A stretch of 64,000 nt of DNA. Source: Apostichopus japonicus (Eukaryota > Echinodermata > Holothuroidea > Aspidochirotida > Stichopodidae). Of this stretch, positions 15,201-27,200 are shown one piece after another. Numbering within the stretch: the stretch's first letter is position 1; each line of letters starts with the position of its first letter. A program made the position numbers and the translations under genes. The DNA lies in NCBI RefSeq assembly GCF_037975245.1, contig NC_092582.1:22530577-22594576 (forward strand), read 5' to 3'. The notes below the pieces were generated by a model, which saw only the letters and a list, made by a program, of their open reading frames with translations, was not told where the DNA came from and did no database searches.

Positions 15201-18200
15201 CGGCCGGATTTCATGTACTATCCGGCAAAATCCGGTTCCGGCCGGATCCAAAAATTTGGATCCGGTGCATCCCTAGATGAAAGGTCCTTACCGATGTGGT
15301 GTTCTTATATAATAAATATTGATTTTATTTAAAAACAATTGTCATTCCCAGATGGCACCTATCACAAGATTGGTTATTACTCAGATGCTACTGACAACCT
15401 GACCATGGTGAACACAACAGAGGAAATATGGCCAAGTAAGACCTGATGACATCTTAAATGCAGACGTTTTTTTTGCTTTTCTTGTCATCATTTATGTGTT
15501 TTATCCTGGAACAAAAAAAAGATTCAATATTGAAACAAAAAGGAAATAAAGATTCAATCTCTGACCTTTCATACTGCCAATTCCAATATGATTATTATGA
15601 TTATAACTATGATTATTACTATTACTATTATTGGGATTATTATTTATTATTTTTATTATTATTTTTATTATTTTTATTTTTTATTTTTATTATTATTTTA
15701 TTATAATTGAAAGAGAATTAACAGGATTCTATATTGAACTATCACATCCCCCAATGCGTTGTGAGTACTTTGAGCAAATTTTGTTGACCTATCGGTGTGG
15801 GTATAAAGAAATGAACACTATAGGTCTCTGTGCACTATTTTTGTCGTTGTACTGTCTCATTACCCAGAAATCACCGTTCGCTCCAAGACTTCTCAAATCT
15901 CTTTTACAGAAATTTATTATATGTTAAAAGAGAATTAACAGGGTTCTGTATTGGATTCTCACATCGCCTCAATGCATTGTCAGTACTGCGAGCAAAGTTT
16001 GTCAACGTGGGTATAAACAAACGAACGCTATAGGGTCTCTGTGCACTATTTCTGTTGTCGTACCGCCTCATTACCCAGAAATCACTGTTCGCTCCGAGAC
16101 TTCTCAAATCTCCGCGCTTGATTCAGCAAAGCAATTCTTCCACCGTGATGGAAAAGTGCATCCAATTTGTCAAAGCAATGTTCCTTTCATGGCACATTGA
16201 TTATTTGTACTTTACACGAAATAGCTGGTGGAACGTAAACAAAATTTACACCCCCTTTCCATCTTTTCTTGTTCTTCAATATTCCATTTTTAGAATACCT
16301 CTGTTCTGATTTAGAACAACCTCTTACTGCTATAGCCAATATTGTGAGAACTACTATGAATTAATTTGACATCTAGAATTTGTGGGGGGGGGCGGGTGGG
16401 GGAAGGGGAATGCTTGGCATCGAAGCATGCATGTTCACTTTTGTGGAATCACTATCGATGGGTTATTTAACCCTTAATTTTTGCATGAACGAGGAATGGG
16501 GATATATCGAGGAAAATGATCTCTGGGGGTTACTGATGTGAGAAATTACTTTGTAAAATATGCAGGAATAAAAAAATGCAAAAAAAACCCGAAAACTAAA
16601 AATTTGTCAAACTGCACATTTGTGACCTCAGTTTAAAAGGTAAGCAATTAATTTGGAAGTTCAATATAAATTTTATTCTTTGTGAACAATAACAACTTAA
16701 ATTATTTCTTTGCCTTCGTCTAAACATTCTGCCAAGTTGCAGACATCTCACGGATGCTATATTTCGATTTAGTATCAATCATCCAAATAGATGCTATACT
16801 TTAGCACAACTGAACTCAGCGTGATCGGGAGTTACAAGAACTTCAACCATTAGTACAGCTATTAGAGGAACAATACCACTGGTTTCAGCTTGACTGGGCT
16901 CCACATAATAATAAATAATAATAATATGTTAATTCTATATTACTGGAAGTCAATGAATGAAGTGCGAGTGATCGGGCGACAAACGTTTTCTTGCGGATAG
17001 TCATTGGTTGATGTCATTCTATTTATAAAACCAACCCAGCCGTCTTCAGACCATTTTTGATGAGTTTTGAAATCTCTTCTGAGGATTTTAATGAAAAGTG
17101 AAAATCTGCATGACTGTCTAATTAAGCTGCATGTGTAAAAAAGAAGGTCTATATAAACCTAGGCTGTGTGATGTGGCTGCATGGTACATTAGGAATTAAC
17201 AGTATATACTGAAGACAAGTGTAATTAGAAGTGTTATTAACATGGCTCTGAAGTGTATCCTATCAGATCAAAGTGGGTGTTTTTTGCCAAGCACCACATT
17301 TACAAGCATTTCAAGAGAAAATCTAAGCATGAATCATTCACTTGAGACATGATTTTTCAAGTTATCCAAACTGCAATGAAGCAATGCTTTTTATAAAAAA
17401 TTATGAAAGCATGGGGCTAAATGTGCTATAACCATGGTAACACTTTACATTTTAACCAACTTTTTTAACTCTGATGATAATCTCTTTGCAGATGGTATAC
17501 CAAAGGACGGTGTGGACGAGAGGATTGAGTGGAAGTACATTTCAAAGAGCTGGTATATCCCAGCATGCCTCTTGGCATCACTGACCATCATAGCTGCCAT
17601 CTGTTGTATCATATTTAACTTCCTTTATCAACACACCAGGTATGCAACATTGTTATAAAACATTTAGATTCTTAGACAAGTGCCAAGCTCGTCCATGCGT
17701 GTGCATGTCGTAGGTTTTAAAAAGGTGTGTCTGTGCAGATACACATATCTTGGAACTGCCGATGGCTCCACAAGCTTGTCCATGTGTGTCCATATCATGG
17801 GTCCGCAAGCACGTCCATGTGTGTGCATGTCATGGGTCCACAGGAACGTGTGTGCATGTCATGGGTCCGCAGGCACATGTGTGTGCATGTCATGGGTCCG
17901 CAAGCACGTCCATGTGAGTGCACATCATGGGTACGCCAGCACGTCCATGTTAAGTTGCTTGAAATATTTGTAAAGGATCGAGTTCTTTTCCCCGAGTGTT
18001 GTGAATGCGTGGAATGACTTGCCTCTGTCCTCTTTCAGAGTGTTATATTAATTAAGTGGCTTGAGGAATTTTTTAGATGGTTAATTTAAGAATTGCAGCA
18101 GGATTTTGATTTTTCTGTGTGTTTAGTGTTTCTTTCCTAGGGTCCTTGATGGGGCCTTAATTTTAGTCCCGCCCCGATCCTCTTCAATACATCTATGTAT

Positions 18201-21200
18201 AAAATTCTCCTTATTGTTTATAAATCACTTAAAGGACATGGTCCAATGTATATTTCTGACTTATTACATATTTATGTCCCCTCTCGTAATCTAAGATCCA
18301 GCTCTCAATTTTTATTATCTGAAATTAAGTCCAAACATTCTTGGGGGGGGGGGGGTAGGTCATTTATTGTTTCTGCCCCTCGCTTATGGAACCAACTCCC
18401 CTTAAAAATCAGACAAGCATCTACTCTCTCTTACTTTAAGAAGAGCATCAAATCCCATTTAATGACAAAAGCTTTTATATAATCTTGAACCATTAAGTTT
18501 TTCTTCTGTCATTGTTTTGTATTATTCTGTATTATTTGTATCATTTCTCATTGTCAATTGCGCCTTGAACATTCTTTGAGTGGTGTGTGCGCATTATAAG
18601 TCGTATTATTATGATTATTTATTATCTAAACATGTCATCTCAATTCTCTTCTGTTCTCAAATGCAGCTATATCAAATGCTCACAGTGTCACATCAACAGT
18701 ATCACAGCATTGGGGTGTGTCATCTCCTTAATGTGTGTTTTTCTTCTGGGTCTGGATGGCCAGTATGTCTCTAATACAGTCTTTCCTAAGACATGTCATG
18801 TGAGTGAAATCTTTTCTTTTCAGGGAAAAAATTGAGAATTTTCTGAGTTACATCTGAAGGCTATTTAAAACCGTTTTGTGAAACCTATTTGTTATTTTAT
18901 CATATTAGTTGTAATGCTTTCCACACACTTTTCTTCTTGTTGTGATTCAGTCTCTAAAATTCTGTACGGTTGTAGAGCTCACAGAAATAGGTTAGGATAC
19001 AAATATTCCGTCGTGGAATGGTCTAAACTGGTGGGCACGATAGTAATCTCGCCCACCACAATGAGATTTTGTACCCAATCCAGCACCCTCATCACTGTTA
19101 CTCGCACCGTGGCACAGAAAACATTGTTCCAGTATATTAAAGGTTTAGCAAGCTGCATCATTAGGGTTTTGAAAAACTTCATGTCCACCACAGAAAATGT
19201 TGACAGAGGGCAGTATGCTTGGATATGGGTCATAATTGTGTCCACCTGTGATAAACTTTCTGCAGGTTCAGTTTAGCTTCACGGGTATTGGAGTGCTGTC
19301 TATCAAATTTAACAACACTAGATGTAAACCACGACAGAGAAGTTATGATATTATTTAACCAACAACAGAAGCCATTTCATTTCACTCATCTAGCAGTGAC
19401 AAAAGACGCTTAGTCACTCTAATACCCAGCAGCCAAACCTGCAACACTTTGAGAGCCATAGTACTTCTGCCTCATCGGTTGGTCATACCTTTATAAAATC
19501 AAATTCAAGAGGGGAAAAAAATGCCTCAAGTAAACATGTGTGACCATGGAAGTACTACATCGGTTGCATTCGCAGTTCGCTTGAAGAATGTGTTGATATC
19601 TTTGCTAAGATATGCCATGCAGTTTTCACTTCAAATGTGAGAAATATAAGAAATACCACAGTGTATTATATCTACCTTTGGTTAGCATGCATATCTGTTT
19701 ATATCTTCTTCTTCTTCTTATAGTTTAAAAGAACGATTCAAGTTATATTTGCATTTCTCAGGAGATTGAGTTGTTTTACTTTTCTTGATTTATTTTATTC
19801 TGCAGGCTATCTCATGGCTGTTGAGCATCGGTTTTTCTCTTGGTTACGGGTCAATGTTTTCCAAGATTGTGATGATGCACTCCTTAGTTACGCAAGAGAA
19901 AACTGACGAGGACGGGAAGCGAAAAAGGAAAAAAGTCAGCATGCAGGTGAGGCCCTATGATGACTCATGTCCCTGAGAAATCAAAAGAAAACACAGATTA
20001 ATAGTTGCCATGGTGATCATATGAATGTTAGTCATACGGGCATATTCCCGGATGATTTCATTATCAAAGACTCGTCACAATTTCAGAAGACTGCTGTGCG
20101 TTTTCTTGATTACCTTGATTTACTCAGTAAAATCAAACAACAGTCATTATTCATAACTGCAGTAGATCAAGCTGTGATGTGATCCCGGGGCTACCATACA
20201 TCGTGATTAATTGTGGTTAACCATCCCACTTTGGCTGGGAAATGATATTGCTTGGCCGCAAAACCATTGTTCCAGATTTCTAAAGGTCTTTGTGAAGTGC
20301 AAAAATATCACTGTCTTTTTATGATATGCAAACTAAAACTTTGACTTCAGAAGTGGGGGGTGGGGTGTTGGGGATGTAATTTGATATTTAATCATGTTTG
20401 ACTATAAACCATACTAAATTAACCACTCTTTTGCCTACAAAAATTTTCCATAAAATAAAAAAAAAATTGGGAAATTTTATGCTAAACTGAACTGATGTAT
20501 AAAGCTGTATTAAAATATGCCAACGTGAAAGCTCATTGTGTGAGTCTTTGAGAAAGAAAGACTCCATTCTGCATCTTTTGACATGAGTTTGTAGTCACTG
20601 ACCAATAAATCTTGATGATAATATATATTGATGATATATATTGATGATGATTGATGATGATATGATTGATGATATGATGATGATATGATTGATGATGACC
20701 ATTTATTGATGATGATATTGATGATATATATTGATATATAACAATAAATATTGATGATGTCCCTCATTGGGTTTTTATCAGTTTTAATTTCTCTCTCTCT
20801 CCATTCCACCAAAGAATGTTAAGACCTGGAGGATGTACATCACTATTATAATTATTCTAGTCGTCAACTTGGTGTTGCAGTTAATCTGGCAGATCATGGC
20901 TCCCATGACCAGAAAGGTTGATACTTTCTTCAGCGTTACCGTAAAAGATGTCCGAATAATTCCTCAACTAGAACATTGCGAAGCTGATAATTTGGCAGTG
21001 TTCTTAGGTAAGAGTTTTGTTACCACAGCAACGGTCCTTGGTAACACTTGGTAACACTCCTCATAAGTTAACAGGCTATAATGTTTTATGAAATACTAAC
21101 CAATTCCAAGGTTTTTCATCTAAGGATATACAGAAAAAGGTTTTGTGGTAGGCATTGGAAGCAAACGCCTGTTGCGTTACTCCTAGTTTTCAGATACTAA

Positions 21201-24200
21201 ATGTGGGTGAACATATAATGTTCTCTGGGTCAAAAGGTAAACCGCTGGAATTTTTTAATTTTTGATTGCAAGATTAACAATTTATGTGCAGTAAACCAAA
21301 ACCTATCAATTTTGTTAAAAGAATCCCAAATTAAGGGGGGGGGGGGATAATCCTTTGTAGTATTTTTCTTAAGGTAGGATATTCCCATACATTTGTATGT
21401 AGAAGCGAGGATAATCCCTTAATCCTTAACTTAATATACTTCCAATGTAGATGTATCTAATAAGTCAAACTTGTTTACCCTTTTCTTGACAACTTTTGTC
21501 ACTACTTTTGTCCCATTTATATTCAGAGAATGGTTTCAAGTAAGGTAAACAAGTTTTGTAGGGATACTGCTGGTATTTTTGTTTGTTGAAATTATTATTA
21601 TTTTTTTTTTTTAAATTATTTTTTTGAAATTATTTTTGTTGAAATTAGATGTCAACCGTAACTGGTGATACATGGCATCAAGCAGGGTGGTCGGATGTGA
21701 AGGGTTAGTGAAAAAACATCTGGTTATGAATCTTTTGAAACCAAGGAGCCTTTCAAAAGCAGATAGATGCAATATATAAGAAATAGGTCAGTCAGCTGTA
21801 TGAATCCACAGTTTAGCTATTACATCAGGAATTTTGACTATAAACTGTATTAATAATTTGATAATCTTTTTTTTGATGATGATGATGATGATTTTTGTTA
21901 ATATTTTTGTAAATTGATTTTAACAGTCATGTTTTACCTTTTCTTTGATCTGCTTGATAGGTATTGCATATGGAGTGAACGGTCTGTTACTAATATTCGG
22001 TCTCTTTTTGGCATATGAGACAAGAAACATGTCCGTGCGAGAGTTAAATGACTCAAGACTGGTCGGCATGGCGATTTATAACGTGGCGGTAAGGAAACCC
22101 AGTTTCCCAGAGATTTCCTTAACAATTCTTTGAGTTATCATGTAAATGGCACCAGTACGAATTTGCATGTGAAAAGGTTGCTATGAGATTCTTAAAAGGA
22201 TGACGTTAGCCACGAAATTAATTTAATATGTTTTGTAGACAATTTTAAAACCATGCATTCAATCCAGGTTGTACTACTATACCACATACAAGTTTTGAGA
22301 GATGACCCTTTAATCATCCGAGGATCATCAATCAAAGTGGCTGGACCTCTTAGTCTAACACACATACCATGGAATCAGTTTCTCAAAAGTCTGAATGGCT
22401 ATCGAAACATTAATAGCACTCAAATTTTACTTTTGTTTTTGGACTATGACATATCAAAGCAAAATTCTGCCTATAGTCTGCCTTTAACCTCTCTCACTGT
22501 CGAATAACTGTCGAGCACAAGAAGTGTTTTTTAAGCTCTGTATTGCATTTCATTCCCATGCTGTCACCAGAAAGTAGGTTACTTTTTTTTTTTCAAAACA
22601 ATCATTAGCCTCAGGCCTACAACACTTTTAAGGTTAATGTACCTATGCTTTGGCCTGTGATTTGCAATAGGAATTTGAATCAGAAAAGAAATTAAAATGG
22701 TGAGGCTATTTGCACCTGTTTTAGGGGCAATTGGACATAGTTCATCTGGTTGCTATGGAACATCGCCCTAGTTAAGTGAGTGTACGTGGAGGGAAGTGAA
22801 GCAAGGTTGTAGTTAGCTTCGAAGAAGTTGTAAGCTGCTTGCTTCAACGTACTGTCCGATAGCTTGAAAGTGGTAACGATCATTGTAGTCGAGGCCAAAC
22901 ATAAGGCTTATATTTCTTGCATACATTTGGACAAACAGTTTGCATCTTTTGCTTATAAGTGCATTGCGATTGCGATGTAAAAAATTGCAAGCATGATCTA
23001 TTCCAAAGTTTGGCTTTGTGGATTACTCTTGAATGACATGAGAGAACAAAGCATATTTTCACACTCACAGGAAACATTATTTTTTACCTGGTTAGGTGTG
23101 ACGGCAAGGGAATGCTAATAGGTTTCTACTATGTATCTTGGAATTGATGAAAACAAGTAAGAAAAGAACGATTAAAAAAGCATGTTCCTTAGTCACATTT
23201 CCTTCCAAATTTATTTAGGTTGCTATGACAATGGTCTGTGCAAATCCCATGAAGTTTAACCTTTTCCATTTAGCAAAGAGGTGCATTTGTAAACATCCAC
23301 AGTTTAATATTAACAATGACAGCCCTGATTCTTGTATGCAAATAAGGATCAGCCAGTAACGTATTGTATAGAAATGACAAAGCTTTAGCCCGATGTTTGC
23401 TTTGAAAAGTAAACATACTTTCCCAGAATTTGACGTTACTCTTGTGACACTCATGCAAGAACAAATACCATTTGTCTTTTGTTCATGCATGTTTGACGGA
23501 AAACAAAGCCACACTTGAAATACTTCCAGCAGCTTCAATTCCTCTCAGAAATTAAATTGCATCACTACAGATGATGACGTTACAAAGTTGAAGAAAGAAA
23601 CAGAGCTTTGTTAGTTTGCACAGAAATTACCCGAATGAGGCCATAACTGTTATCTGATAATGTTGAGTTGATATGACCAGCACAATCTTGTCATAAATGT
23701 CAAATTAGAATTCTGCTGGGAATTTTTAGAGGCTCTCTGAAGAACAAGCTATGCCAATGAGGATCAAGAGGATTTAAAACCCCAACTGGTCTTTGTTTCA
23801 GTGTATGGTGGAGAGATTATTTGTTCGTAATATTAGACAATTTTGACCTATAATGTGAAAAGGAGAGTGCCTCCCAGAGATCTCGTCTTGTCCATTGATA
23901 GTTCAGCTTACGTAGGTGAATACAAACATTAAGCCACACTTGATGACAAGAATTATACGAGAAGGGGCATATTCTCCATTATTACAACTGATAGTGTGCT
24001 AATTGCATGTCCTTCTAACAATGCGTTATAATGCTTGGGAATTTTGTTCATCTTCCTAAGATGAAGCAGAACCTTACACTGTTTTACTGATGGTAGAAAT
24101 GGTAAAAGGTTACAACAACAAAAATCATGGGTATGCCATCGTTATCTCCTAAGAGGAATGGAATTGTGGGTAAAACTTATAGATAAGTCTGAAAGTGATC

Positions 24201-27200
24201 TTTTTAGTTCCTCCTGGCAATGAATTAAATTCGGATGATTTAAAAGTTCTCATAAACATATCTCAAGTATGTCTTCCTTGTGCAGTATGGAATATAACTT
24301 GTGATGGCATTTTATTGATGTATTATGAACAACAGTTTCGAAGGTATCAACAATAATTTGGCAAAAAGAATATTTCAATGAATTTTCAAGTCTAATACCC
24401 ACCACATCTCCCCTCCCCCCTTCTCCCCAACCATCAACATCTTCCAAAATGTGTTATATAAGTGTGCTTTGAAAAACTATATATTTAACTAAAAGACTAC
24501 AAATTTACATTTGTCAATGATTCTTCAGTTTATTTGTTTTTCATCTCTTTACAGGTGTTGGGTATTATAACAGCACCAGTCACCCTTATCATCAAGGACC
24601 AGGCAAATGCCGTCTTTGGCTTCTCGTCCTTGACAATCATTTTCTGCTCAGCGATAACTTTAGCTCTTATTTTCGTTCCAAAAGTAAGTCGAACCTTTCA
24701 GAAACACAAACTTCCTAAAGCATCCCTTTTTTGGGGGAATTCTCATTACAGTAAGTGGTAAAGATTATTTGCGATCATGTGCTTAAAATTTAGGATATGA
24801 GTTATTTTTTACTCTTGGTGATTCATAGAGAAATATTAAAAAGATCAGGATAACATTAATTTTGATTTTAATTTTTAAGAATGTGATCACTGAAATTTAA
24901 AATCGCCTGCATCAAAGTAAAACAAATTGTATGCAAATTAGGACAGTTTAATCCATAGCTATTCCAAACCTAGTATTTATCGGTGATGATTATCAATATG
25001 CTCTTGTTATTATTATTCAACCAATTTCCGGGAATATTCGAGCAAATGTGTCTTGTCGTTTGTTTCATGTGTGAATTTGTGATGATGTTTTGGGTGGGGG
25101 GGGGCAGGACAAAATTATGCAACAAATTTTAATCGGAATGTTTTCATAAGTGAGCGAAATTCGATTGAGATGCTCAACCACTGTACCGTCAAAACATTTC
25201 CGTGGCAAATAACAAGAGAGTTCTACCCATGATGCCCGTGACAGTATTAGCTACAGGAATTAAATGTCACGTGAAATGACGATAACTTACGGTTGCAGGT
25301 TTCACATAATCGGCGAGAAATACAGCAGACTTAATGTAACTAACTTTCCTGGAGACGGACAGTTATACCTTCAGGACTCCGCTCATTAACCTATTGAAGC
25401 AGCGAATGTGAGAGTAAAAATGCCAATAATGATCGATTTTTTGGATGAAGCAAAATGTCAATCTCGGACAAAGAAAACATTGAACTGGATATTTATGCAA
25501 CTTGGAACATTCTCCCCCAGGCAATCTCTGCAAAACTGCTCACATTCAGTCAAATCTAGTCGGGCTATTTAGTGACAGTGGATATCTCTTTCAGGGCTTA
25601 TAAACTGGCAATCATCTTAATCCGAAAACAGAGGCAATGTTTTAGTTACACTTGATATCGTATGTCCCTTAATTTTTCTCTCTCGCTCTTCATGTTTGCA
25701 GATTTTAGAGATACAACAAAACCCCAGAGGCACGTATAACAAGAGCATTCGCGGGCAGACGACACCTAGCAGAGAAGATGAACAAAAGCATAGTAAACTA
25801 GCGGCAGAGAATGAAGAAATTAAGAAACAGTTAAAACAAGTAGGTCTCCATGGCGATGTTTCACTTCTGTGTGAGACTAGTATTCCTTTTCCCTGAGTTT
25901 ACATAACAAATCACATCTTCTCGTTTGGTATAAATTTGATTTGCGTGGGACAGAAAAGGTTTCATTAAATGGTTAACTGAATTACAAAGGATGTGACGAT
26001 CCCATGTACTTTGAGTCTGTGTCTTGTATTCTTTCTTCTTCTCGGAGGGTATAGGTTGGTAGGGACTAAATATCTAAACGGAGGAAATAATTGCAATGCA
26101 GTGGACAACGGGACTTAAAAATCTATCTTAATAAGATTCGAACGGTATCCTGTTTCAGTGAATTATAATCTAATGCATTAAAGAGATGTGAATATAAACA
26201 AATTTACTCAGACATTAAGATACTGACAAAGCAAAACTAACTGCTCTTTCACTGAAAATAATCTGGGTCAACAAACAAGGTAGGGTATTTGTAGGGTATT
26301 TAAAGAGCCCAGCACTGCAGTGTGGTGATACCTGCATGTGTTACAACAAGGGTAATCAATAAATTAAATAATCAATTTGTGAATCAATAAATCAGCACTG
26401 GGTTTTTTTTCACAAACCACTGTAAAATTGGATTCTTTTGCCCACCTTTGGTCTGATAATTGGAAGACTAACATTTTTCCCCTTTCACTTTGTGCAATAG
26501 GCTTCGGACCCTTTGCTTTCTACATTTCCAAATTCATTGTAAAGTAACTTTCAGTAACATACCGGATGTAGGGAATAGAACTTTAGCAGGTCACGTGGTA
26601 TTCCACAGCAGACTATAGCCGATCTGTATCATGAATGAAGTTTATTGCTTAAAGGTTGACTTTTGTGCAGAACTGTAGTCTGATTTTGTTATAGTATACT
26701 AAAACAGCAAAACAAAGTATAGTACTGGTAATGTTAAGTACATCCCTTTTCCAAAACGACATTCTGAAATCGGTTAAAAAGAGCCGAGACTCATGCTTGC
26801 GTGAAAGATTTTAAAAGACGTTAGTAATTAAAGATAAATATTGTCCGTTGAGAAAGAAGTAATACTAGGCCTTTTCTCTTTTAAGAGAGAGAAATGTTTT
26901 CTACATTTATAGTCAACATAAGATAAACTTAAATCTAAATAGTTACAGTTGGTGTATACAAAACACCTCCGTTTAGAGACACCCAATCACAATAATATGA
27001 TAGATTACCGTGGACATTCCTCTATTTCTAAATATCTGACAAATGGCCATCAGTGTATGTATGTATGTATTTGAGATCCTCCTGCAAGCAGGAACTCGCG
27101 AAGAAGCCATCATTGGATTATCGAAGCGGCAAGCTTACCGAAGTCAGTCTCTTAGATTCATATTTAACGTCCATTATTATGAATTGTCAATTGTCAACGA

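Larger units (their letters stand above)
15436..17491 (+). other. Intron with ATT microsatellite and ~205-bp tandem duplication
   Basis: An AT-only tract at about 15585-15710 produces Tyr/Leu/Ile-rich artefactual frames. It is followed by two adjacent copies of a ~205-bp segment (15709-16112) and a poly-G stretch near 16382. No gene is seen. Confidence 0.75.
17640..18666 (+). other. Intron with minisatellite and two LINE remnants
   Basis: From left to right this intron contains a GTCCATGTGTGTGCATGTCATGGG minisatellite in the first 300 bases, a short LINE C-terminal remnant, and a longer L2/CR1-like LINE 3' end that reaches almost to the next exon. Confidence 0.8.

Noticed and set aside
18878-19276. 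132-codon plus-strand frame in a GABBR1-like intron, with an 88-codon antisense frame
   Set aside because: No family resemblance, no splice connection, and the two strands are equally open; compositional chance.
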